From the NCBI GenBank assembly GCA_028280485.1, contig JANQLS010000116.1, positions 22,512 to 86,511 on the forward strand: a stretch of DNA of 64,000 nt, written 5' to 3'. Shown piece by piece: positions 9,388-16,051 of the stretch. The notes beneath the pieces were generated by a model. That model had not been told where the DNA came from, ran no database searches, and was given only the letters and a program-made list of their open reading frames with translations. Each line of letters opens with the position of its first letter. Position 1 is the stretch's first letter. The DNA is from Planctomycetota bacterium. GTDB lineage: Bacteria > Planctomycetota > UBA8108 > JACQVS01. Both the position numbers and the translations under genes were made by a program.

Positions 9388-10650
9388 ATGAAATTGGACT
9401 CATGCGATCTTAACTGGGACAGATACATGATTCGAGCGATCCTCTCACTACTTTGGATTCCGTATTTGATGACAGTCGGACTGTACTGTTTTCAACTCGG
9501 GTATCCAGAAGCACTGGGCGGGCCTTATTTGATAGTGATAACCGCAGGGATCTGGTTTTTCTTTGCGATTAACATCATCTATCGAACAGGCTGGAAACCG
9601 GGTGTGAACCAAACGCTTGGAAGAATGTCCGGCAACGTCAAAAAAGGAATGCCGGGTCTGATGGAAGGGATCATCCAGCCGGCGCGCGAAGAGCTGTCGT
9701 TGATTCATGAGGAAGTTGAGCAAGCTCAAAACCTCATAAAAGATGCGATTCTAGAACTCAATCAAGCTTTCGTTGAAATTCACGGCCAAGCCTTGGATCA
9801 ACAACGAGCAGTTATGGGGCTCTTAGACAGTTTTGCTCAAGAAGCTGAGTCTCAAGAAAACTTGGTTGAAGTTCTGAGTGAGGAAGAATCTAAAGGCCAG
9901 TCTCTGGCTTCATTCGTCAATGAAATTGGCGACTTGCTTAGAAACCTCATTCAAATGTTGGTCAAGGTGAATCATCAAGGTGTGGACATTTGTTTCAACA
10001 TCGATGACATGGTGGACCAGTTTGATGGGATTTTTAATCACTTAGTTGGAATTCGAAAAATCGCCGACAAAACGAATATGCTTTCCCTCAACGCAACGAT
10101 CGAAGCTGCGAGAGCCGGAAAAGCAGGACAAGGTTTTGCCGTAGTGGCTGAAGAAGTGAGAAACCTCTCTCGTCACTCGCTCGATTTTTCAAATCAAATT
10201 GAATCCAAAGCCGACGAAACCAAACAGGCTATCGTCGACTGTCAGTCGATTGTCCGAAAACTTGCAGGAGAAGACGTCACCCAAGCAGTGGAAGCAAGAG
10301 AACGTATTGAGATTATCTTGAACGACGTGACGATCATCAACGATACCGTCTCTTCCACCTTAGAAGAAGTTTCATGCTTAACTCAGTCTCTGAGCCTTGG
10401 GGTCGGGAATGCCATTCAATCTCTTCAATTTGAAGATATTGCTAGACAGATCTTAGACAAAGCTGCAACTCATGCGACGAAGTTGGATGAGTTTTTCGAA
10501 GGAATTCGATCCGCAGTCTGTGATTCCGACAAAATCGACATGGAAAAAATTGAACAAGATCTCGCAAGTCTGAAGGAACGCTGCTCGGAAGAAGTTCACA
10601 AAATGGCTTCCCAAGCATGCGTTAACGAAGGAGAAATAGAACTGTTTTAG
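9388..10650 (+). CDS. Two-TM methyl-accepting chemotaxis-like protein without periplasmic sensor
   Basis: 420 residues. Two adjacent membrane helices lie near residues 15-35 and 45-65 with almost no loop between them. A long helical cytoplasmic part follows, carrying the conserved chemoreceptor hairpin tip (IADKTNMLSLNATIEAARAG, then GQGFAVVAEEVRNLS) that contacts CheA and CheW. The distal part contains QSLQFEDIARQILDKA. There is no HAMP or ligand-binding domain, so it may respond to membrane or cytoplasmic state, or act with the divergent HAMP protein. The extreme C-terminus, EGEIELF, nearly repeats the C-terminus of CheD in this window (EGEVELF), which suggests a shared docking partner. An ATG at 9427 is an alternative start; neither has a strong ribosome site. 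Confidence 0.88.
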   Translation: MKLDSCDLNWDRYMIRAILSLLWIPYLMTVGLYCFQLGYPEALGGPYLIVITAGIWFFFAINIIYRTGWKPGVNQTLGRMSGNVKKGMPGLMEGIIQPAREELSLIHEEVEQAQNLIKDAILELNQAFVEIHGQALDQQRAVMGLLDSFAQEAESQENLVEVLSEEESKGQSLASFVNEIGDLLRNLIQMLVKVNHQGVDICFNIDDMVDQFDGIFNHLVGIRKIADKTNMLSLNATIEAARAGKAGQGFAVVAEEVRNLSRHSLDFSNQIESKADETKQAIVDCQSIVRKLAGEDVTQAVEARERIEIILNDVTIINDTVSSTLEEVSCLTQSLSLGVGNAIQSLQFEDIARQILDKAATHATKLDEFFEGIRSAVCDSDKIDMEKIEQDLASLKERCSEEVHKMASQACVNEGEIELF

Positions 10651-10669
10651 TTCTAGGTTTAAGAGTCAA

Positions 10670-10689
10670 ATTCCTGAATTTTCAGGAAT
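10670..10689 (+). terminator. Perfect hairpin after the chemoreceptor-like gene
   Basis: ATTCCTGAA and TTCAGGAAT pair across a TT centre, 20 bases after the stop codon. No T-run follows, so it may be an mRNA 3' end stabiliser, or a relative of the TTCCTG..CAGGAA hairpins that open the multi-hairpin cassette. Confidence 0.45.
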
Positions 10690-10724
10690 GGGTCAGTAAA
10701 AAATTTCAGGGTGAAATCAAAGTG

Positions 10725-10776
10725 CAAAGCGCTTTGTTTTCACAAAGCAATGTTATGGAGTTCGTTACAACGAACT
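10725..10776 (+). promoter_or_regulatory. Structured leader of the STAS gene
   Basis: Three overlapping or adjacent symmetries precede a strong AGGAGG ribosome site. These are the palindrome CAAAGCGCTTTG (10725-10736), the hairpin GCTTTGT/ACAAAGC with loop TTTC (10731-10748), and the perfect hairpin AGTTCGTT/AACGAACT with loop AC (10759-10776), which ends 6 bases before AGGAGG. The first two share bases and exclude each other as RNA. This could be an operator or an RNA switch controlling translation. Confidence 0.5.
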
Positions 10777-10794
10777 TGACCAGGAGGAACTACT

Positions 10795-11100
10795 ATGAGT
10801 CTTTCTACCTCTGTTTCATCAGATCAGAGCAAATTCACAATCGAAATCTCTGGGCGTTTTGATTTCAATCTTCATCGCCAATTCCGAGAAGCTTACAAAG
10901 AAGCTTCAAAAGTAGAAGGCGAGATCTTGGTCGACCTGAATGGTACCGAATACATGGATAGTTCCGCATTGGGAATGCTCCTCGTTCTTCGTGATCGCTC
11001 GGGTGGAGATGCTGCAAACATTTCGATTGTCAATTGTAGTGATGAGATCAAAAAGATCTTCTCGATTTCAAACATGGATCAAATGTTCAAAATCAGCTGA
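10795..11100 (+). CDS. STAS-domain anti-sigma-factor antagonist
   Basis: 101 residues covering one STAS domain. The segment NGTEYMDSSALGMLLVLRD holds the Asp-Ser-Ser motif whose serine is phosphorylated in SpoIIAA/RsbV-type anti-sigma antagonists. A strong ribosome site (AGGAGG, 7 bases before the ATG) suggests high expression. The gene ends in a stem-loop and is followed by a gene encoding both a PP2C-type phosphatase and a HATPase kinase-like domain. That matches the logic of partner switching, as in the HsbA/HsbR pair of Pseudomonas. The target sigma or anti-sigma factor is not evident in the window. Confidence 0.9.
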   Translation: MSLSTSVSSDQSKFTIEISGRFDFNLHRQFREAYKEASKVEGEILVDLNGTEYMDSSALGMLLVLRDRSGGDAANISIVNCSDEIKKIFSISNMDQMFKIS

Positions 11101-11109
11101 GCTGATTTT
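11089..11109 (+). terminator. Stem-loop at the STAS stop codon
   Basis: AAAATCAGC and GCTGATTTT form a nine-base perfect stem whose three-base loop is the TGA stop codon itself. The right arm ends in TTTT. It may act as a weak or partial terminator that sets the STAS to phosphatase ratio. Confidence 0.55.
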
Positions 11110-11237
11110 AAAAATCGATCTACTACCTTTGACTCCATCTTTCGCAAGAATTTGAGAGAGGGGGAGGTGTATGCAAAGAGATTATAAAAATCAGTGCACT
11201 CCCCCGAAACACCTCTTCAGTTGAGCACAAGCAATCC

Positions 11238-13019
11238 ATGGCGGAAATATACCAAGAAGAAGAGATTTACTTATCTGAAGTAGACTCTACGAAGGAGGTC
11301 ATCCTAGACGTCGAAACCATTTTGATCGTCGACGATGATGCGGTGAACAGAACCCTTCTCAAAGCGATGCTCAAGAAGGAAGGCTTTACTCCTATCCTTG
11401 CGAAAAACGGGGAAGAAGCGGTTTCAAAATTTGAATCTGAACATCCTCAGATGATTCTGATGGATGTTCAAATGCCGGTGATGAATGGCTTTGAAGCCAC
11501 CAAAATCATCAAGGAAAAGTTCAAAGATGAATTCATCCCAATTATCTTTTTAACGGGAGTTACGGATGAATCTGAACTGGCTCGCTGCTTAGATTACGGT
11601 GGTGACGATTTCCTTACCAAGCCGTATAACAACATGATCTTGAGATCCAAGATCAATGCGTTAAGCCGCTTACGCAGAGTCCAATTAGAACTCACCGAGA
11701 AAAACCAAAAGTTAGCGAACCACCAAGAGCAACTCTACCAAGAGCAGCAGATTGCTAAAAAGGTTTATCAAAACATCGTTCATGCGGGCACGCTGAACTC
11801 ACCTTACATTTCGTACAACATTTCTCCCTCCGCCATTTTCAATGGAGACATGTTATTAGCGGCTTCAACCCCCACCGGAAACCTCAATGTCCTCCTCGGA
11901 GACTTCACAGGTCACGGACTTCCCGCCACGATCGGAACGATGCCCGTTTCGGATATCTTCTATTCGATGACTCGGAATGGATGCTCGATCCCCGACATCA
12001 TTTCTGAGGTCAATATCAAGCTCAATCGTATCTTGCCCACGGGTCTCTTCTTTGCGGTCTGTGCGTATGAAATCGATGTTGCTGATCAGGTGATGAAGGT
12101 GTTTTGCGCTGGAATTCCCGATGCTATCATCGTGAACTCAAGCTGTGGAAAAATCACCCACATCAAGGCCAACAACCTCCCTTTAGGAATTCTTCCTGAT
12201 AAAAGCTATTCTCCAAAATTTCAAAAATTTAAACTTCAATCTGGGGATCGAATTTATTCGTACTCGGATGGATTGGTTGAATGTTTCAATCCTGAAGGTG
12301 ATCAATACGGAGAAGAGAGACTCGACAAAGCCATCAGCGATGTCATTTGGGAAGAAAACCGAGTCAAAGCGATCTTAGAAGATTTAGATAAGTTCCGTGG
12401 TGATGCTGAGCAATATGATGATATGACATTGCTTGAGGTCGATGTCGATCTTCTTTTTAAACATACTGAAGTCCGTAAAAGTGAAGAAGATGACCGTAGT
12501 ACTAAACCCGCAGGAGCTTGGGATTTCTCACTTCATCTCAGTGCTGAATCATTAAAAAACAACGATCCTCTCCCCTTATTCATGAATATCTTGATGGAAG
12601 TACAGGGCTTGTACGACCACCGCGAAAAGATTTTCACCGTACTCTCTGAGTTGTATTCCAACTCGATGGATCACGGCTTATTAGAGTTAGATTCAGCTCT
12701 CAAACAAACTCCCGACGGCTTCATGGAGTACTACACTCTCCGGGAAGAACGCTTAGCAAAGCTGGAGGATCACTCCATTTGTGTTGAGTTCATCAATACT
12801 CCTGTCGATGCGGATTCAGGAGAACTCATGATTCGCATTAAAGATTCTGGAATCGGTTTTGACGTTAATCAAAAGCAAAAAGAGTTATCTCAGAACATTA
12901 ATAAATCAGGTCGAGGAATCAAACTCGTCGAAACCTTCTGTAAAAGCCTGTCCTACAATGAAGACGGTACTCAAGTCGAGGCAGTCTATAGCTGGGGACC
13001 GGTTGAGGAAGAAGATTAA
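11238..13019 (+). CDS. Response regulator with PP2C-type phosphatase and HATPase domains (HsbR-like)
   Basis: 593 residues in three parts. A receiver domain spans about 25-150, with phospho-acceptor Asp76 in LMDVQMP and Lys in FLTKPY. A helical linker leads to a SpoIIE/RsbU-type PP2C domain at about 180-405 (FNGDMLLA, GDFTGHGLPA and DDMTLLEV hold the metal-binding Asp residues). A GHKL ATPase domain spans about 430-590 (N-box ELYSNSMDHGL, G1 IKDSGIGFD, G2 GRGIKLVETF). This order matches HsbR, where phosphorylation switches the protein between phosphatase and kinase activity on its STAS partner. The STAS gene lies immediately upstream and is the obvious substrate. The start codon has no strong ribosome site. 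Confidence 0.92.
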   Translation: MAEIYQEEEIYLSEVDSTKEVILDVETILIVDDDAVNRTLLKAMLKKEGFTPILAKNGEEAVSKFESEHPQMILMDVQMPVMNGFEATKIIKEKFKDEFIPIIFLTGVTDESELARCLDYGGDDFLTKPYNNMILRSKINALSRLRRVQLELTEKNQKLANHQEQLYQEQQIAKKVYQNIVHAGTLNSPYISYNISPSAIFNGDMLLAASTPTGNLNVLLGDFTGHGLPATIGTMPVSDIFYSMTRNGCSIPDIISEVNIKLNRILPTGLFFAVCAYEIDVADQVMKVFCAGIPDAIIVNSSCGKITHIKANNLPLGILPDKSYSPKFQKFKLQSGDRIYSYSDGLVECFNPEGDQYGEERLDKAISDVIWEENRVKAILEDLDKFRGDAEQYDDMTLLEVDVDLLFKHTEVRKSEEDDRSTKPAGAWDFSLHLSAESLKNNDPLPLFMNILMEVQGLYDHREKIFTVLSELYSNSMDHGLLELDSALKQTPDGFMEYYTLREERLAKLEDHSICVEFINTPVDADSGELMIRIKDSGIGFDVNQKQKELSQNINKSGRGIKLVETFCKSLSYNEDGTQVEAVYSWGPVEEED

Positions 13020-13049
13020 AAAGTTCCTTAGCTAAAAAATCCCTTAGTA

Positions 13050-13127
13050 AGCCCGGAGCGTAAGCGACGGGATCATTTGGGATTCTATATTGGACTTTAA
13101 AAAAACCCGTCGCTTACGCTCCGGGCT
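13050..13127. repeat. Long inverted repeat, GGAGCGTAAGCGACGGG family, copy 1
   Basis: Perfect 22-base arms at 13050-13071 and 13106-13127 enclose a 34-base loop, between two convergent genes. The same arms, base for base, occur at 32637-32767 with an unrelated 87-base loop. It may double as a bidirectional transcription end for the HsbR-like and cheB genes. Confidence 0.93.
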
Positions 13128-13174
13128 AGTTAAGACGTACTTCTATTTCGGGTTGGTTATATAATTTTGATAGA

Positions 13175-14290
13175 TTAAGTCAGCTCCGTTTGCCGAACCT
13201 TCTTCGAGGCTAATTTCGTAATCCCACGAGCGACTTTACCCAAAGGCAAGATCTGATCCACGCCTCCAAGACGTACGGCAACACCGGGCATCCCCCAGAC
13301 AACGCTTGTATTTTCATCCTGGGCGATCGTTGGCGCTCCCGTATCATGAAGTTCCTTTAATCCTCTGGCCCCATCGTCCCCCATTCCAGTCAAGATCACG
13401 CCGATAGAATGAGGCCCTGCAGCATCGGCAACAGATCGGAATAAGACATCCACCGATGGTTTATGACGATTGACTCGAGGACCATCATGAAGCTTGCAGT
13501 AATAATTCGAGCCCTTTCTCACGACGATGAGATGATGACTACCTGGAGAGATATAAACATGCCCAGGTTGAATAAGCTGCCCATCCTCAGCTTCATGAAC
13601 ATCGAACTGACAGGCTCCATTCATGCGGTTAGCAAAAGGCTTACTGAAAGACTCAGGAATATGTTGCGCTATAACAATCGGGGGTAAATCAGGATTCAAG
13701 CCCGTTAGAACGTGCCGAATAGCCTCTGTTCCCCCTGTAGACGCTCCGATAGCAATAATTCTTTGAGTATCTTTCCCATAAGAAGGGCGTGCTTTTTTCT
13801 TTAAAACGGCATCGACGGATTGTTTAGGAGCCACCTCTTTTTCGAGTACATCCACTTGAGAATTTTGCGAAGGTTTATACGGTCGAACTTTAGCTCGGGC
13901 TGCTCCTTTGACCTTCTGAATGATCTCTTCTTTGTACTCGTTGATTTTCTTTCGAAGATCGAGTTTAGGTTTGGGCAAGAAATCGATGGCACCAATCTCT
14001 AAGGCCTCGAGGGTAATATCTGCCCCTTTTTCCGTGAGAGTTGAAATCATCACGACCGGCATCGGTCTCAGCTTCATGAGATTCTTGAGGAAGGTAATCC
14101 CATCCATCTTCGGCATCTCGATGTCTAACGTAATGACATCTGGATTTAACGATTTGATTTTATTACGAGCGAGATAAGGGTCCATCGCCGTCCCTACAAC
14201 TTCGATCTCGGGATCGGAGTCGAGGATTTCTTTGAGTAAATCCCGCACCAAAGCAGAATCGTCAACGATGAGAACTTTTATTTTTTTCAT
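13175..14290 (-). CDS. cheB: CheB: chemotaxis response regulator methylesterase/deamidase
   Basis: 371 residues. The N-terminal receiver domain has phospho-acceptor Asp56 in ITLDIEMPKMDG. After a basic linker comes the methylesterase domain with the catalytic set: Ser in AIGASTGGTEAI, His in VIAQHIPESFS and Asp in LTGMGDDGARGL. CheB removes methyl groups from glutamates of chemoreceptors, in the cytoplasm, when phosphorylated by CheA. It is the last gene of the minus-strand che operon, 30 bases after cheD, and ends opposite the HsbR-like gene with an inverted repeat between them. Confidence 0.96.
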   Translation of the reverse strand: MKKIKVLIVDDSALVRDLLKEILDSDPEIEVVGTAMDPYLARNKIKSLNPDVITLDIEMPKMDGITFLKNLMKLRPMPVVMISTLTEKGADITLEALEIGAIDFLPKPKLDLRKKINEYKEEIIQKVKGAARAKVRPYKPSQNSQVDVLEKEVAPKQSVDAVLKKKARPSYGKDTQRIIAIGASTGGTEAIRHVLTGLNPDLPPIVIAQHIPESFSKPFANRMNGACQFDVHEAEDGQLIQPGHVYISPGSHHLIVVRKGSNYYCKLHDGPRVNRHKPSVDVLFRSVADAAGPHSIGVILTGMGDDGARGLKELHDTGAPTIAQDENTSVVWGMPGVAVRLGGVDQILPLGKVARGITKLASKKVRQTELT

Positions 14291-14320
14291 GAGGCTGTTT
14301 TTATTTCTTGGAACCAGGGC

Positions 14321-14956
14321 TTAGAAGAGTTCGACTTCACCTTCGACGGGCTTGACCTTAAGATTTCTCAAGTAGCTTTCTTCTTGCTCTACAATTTGGC
14401 TTTCCTTTAATGCCGCAAGTTTTTTCACCCTAACTTTTCCAGTCGAAGGATAATAATGAATTCGACGAGGTTGATTGCCTCCCAAATCCATCGACGTTAC
14501 TCCATAGCCTTCACAATCTAAGAATTTTTTTACGAATTGACAGTTGGCGTTACCAATGTCCGTCATGCAGGAAAGAATCCTGCTTCCCCCAAAAACTTTG
14601 ATCTCTAAATTATTCTTTTTCCCACCGTTTTTGATGATCTCATTGATCAACTGTTCCATTGCGAAGTTTCCGTAACGAGTAGCTTCACCGTAGCGACATA
14701 AGGAAGCTTGCTCCTCCTTGGAAACAGGCAGCATGAAATGATTGATGCCCCCAATTCCTAAAACGCGATCCCGGATACATGCGGCAACGCAGGATCCTAA
14801 AATTGTCGACAAAACCTCATCTTGTCGAGTGACATAAAATTCTCCAGGTAAGATCTTAGCCATGACCTTACCTTGATTTTTATCCCAACTACGATGGACA
14901 AGTTCAAAACCATCGATGGGAGGAGGGATTTGTATTTCTCGTTGACCTGTGCTCAT
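14321..14956 (-). CDS. cheD: CheD: chemoreceptor glutamine deamidase
   Basis: 211 residues, longer than a minimal CheD because of an N-terminal extension of about 35 residues and a C-terminal tail. The catalytic Cys56 (GSCVAAC) and His73 (GGINHFMLP) are 17 residues apart, as in known CheD enzymes. CheD deamidates receptor glutamines and in some species works with CheC or CheX phosphatases; none of these is seen here. The C-terminus EGEVELF nearly matches that of the chemoreceptor-like protein at 9388. The gene follows cheR after 5 bases and probably depends on coupled translation, as its own ribosome site is weak. Confidence 0.95.
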   Translation of the reverse strand: MSTGQREIQIPPPIDGFELVHRSWDKNQGKVMAKILPGEFYVTRQDEVLSTILGSCVAACIRDRVLGIGGINHFMLPVSKEEQASLCRYGEATRYGNFAMEQLINEIIKNGGKKNNLEIKVFGGSRILSCMTDIGNANCQFVKKFLDCEGYGVTSMDLGGNQPRRIHYYPSTGKVRVKKLAALKESQIVEQEESYLRNLKVKPVEGEVELF

Positions 14957-14961
14957 TTTAT

Positions 14962-15816
14962 TTATCGAATCTTTCGATAGACAGTATGCCCGATGAGTTC
15001 TAATCGATCGGTGACCTTGTAAGCCGTTTCTGAATGTCCTAAAAAGAGATATCCCTCTTCAGTCGACAGATAATCAGAGTATCGATTTAGTAAAGTTCGC
15101 TTTGTATCCGCATCAAAGTAGATAATGACATTTCTACAGAAGATAATGTCAAAGGGCCCTTTCATCGGCCACTCTTCCATTAAATTCAATTGATTAAAAG
15201 TGATCATCTCTTTGAGCTCAGGATGGACGAGAACTTTATTTTGCCCTTGGGTTGAATCCTTAAAGAACCATCTTTTCTTAACTCCGAGAGGCACTTCCGA
15301 AATGCTAGCTTCAGGATAGATTCCTTCTTGAGCCGTACTTAAAACATTTGTATCTAAATCCGTAGCAAGAATTCGAACATCCCACTCGGGAAGAGCTGGA
15401 ATACATTCTTTCAATGTAATCGCAATCGAATAAGGCTCTTCACCCGTTGAACACCCAGCCGACCATATCCTTAATCTTCTTTGCTCCTTCTTTCGTTGAA
15501 GAAGACTCGGAATGACTTCCTCTCTCAATTGCTCGAAATGATGTTCTTCGCGAAAGAAACGAGTCAGATTTGTCGTAATGGCGTTAATACAAGCCGAAAG
15601 TTCCTCTTGACTTCGCTCAGGATCATTCAGTAAATCACAGTATTGTGAAAACTTTTTCAATCCTAACTTTCGTAGCCGCCGTGAAAGACGACTATAAACA
15701 AGATCTCGTTTGGCTTCTGTTAAATTGATCCCAACTCGCTCATAGACAAACTGACTGATGAACTTGAAATCCTTCAGTGTATAGTCAAATTCTCTTTCAG
15801 GAGCTTTAGTGGTCAT
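14962..15816 (-). CDS. cheR: CheR: chemoreceptor glutamate methyltransferase
   Basis: 284 residues, the normal length. An N-terminal all-helical domain (residues about 10-90, with ITTNLTRFFRE at its end) is followed by the S-adenosylmethionine-binding domain (IWSAGCSTGEEPYSIA at about 117-132 and DIIFCRNVIIYFD). It methylates receptor glutamates during adaptation. GAGGTAA lies upstream of the ATG. The preceding gene in the operon is a chemoreceptor whose C-terminus is EWEEF, the kind of pentapeptide that tethers CheR. Confidence 0.96.
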   Translation of the reverse strand: MTTKAPEREFDYTLKDFKFISQFVYERVGINLTEAKRDLVYSRLSRRLRKLGLKKFSQYCDLLNDPERSQEELSACINAITTNLTRFFREEHHFEQLREEVIPSLLQRKKEQRRLRIWSAGCSTGEEPYSIAITLKECIPALPEWDVRILATDLDTNVLSTAQEGIYPEASISEVPLGVKKRWFFKDSTQGQNKVLVHPELKEMITFNQLNLMEEWPMKGPFDIIFCRNVIIYFDADTKRTLLNRYSDYLSTEEGYLFLGHSETAYKVTDRLELIGHTVYRKIR

Positions 15817-15927
15817 CAGATTTGTGTTACCTCGAGTGAAAATCTATAGCGAGAGATAATAGATTTAATTTAACTTAAAAAACGAGATCCCTTTCAGGAC
15901 AGTTGAAGTTCTCAGCAGGAAGAAGAA

Positions 15928-15986
15928 CTCTCGCTAACGCCTCAGGTTCAGTTGAAAACTCAACAAACCTAAAACGTTAGCGAGAG
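15928..15986. repeat. Inverted repeat inside the che operon
   Basis: Perfect 12-base arms CTCTCGCTAACG (15928-15939) and CGTTAGCGAGAG (15975-15986), with a partial inner stem (AGGTT/AACCT). It lies between the chemoreceptor and cheR and belongs to the CCCTCGCTAACG theme. In the operon transcript it could mark a processing site or reduce expression of the genes behind it. Confidence 0.8.
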
Positions 15987-16051
15987 AATAATGATTTAGA
16001 GATTCACATTAAGATCGGAATTCACAAATTCCGTTCGAGTGAATCCTTCAA

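Noticed and set aside
10670..10689. Standard rho-independent terminator after the chemoreceptor-like gene
   Set aside because: The stem is perfect but AT-rich and no T-run follows, so it is kept only as a possible 3' end structure.
13820..14177. Plus-strand frames of 60-85 codons inside cheB
   Set aside because: Antisense shadows of the receiver domain coding region.
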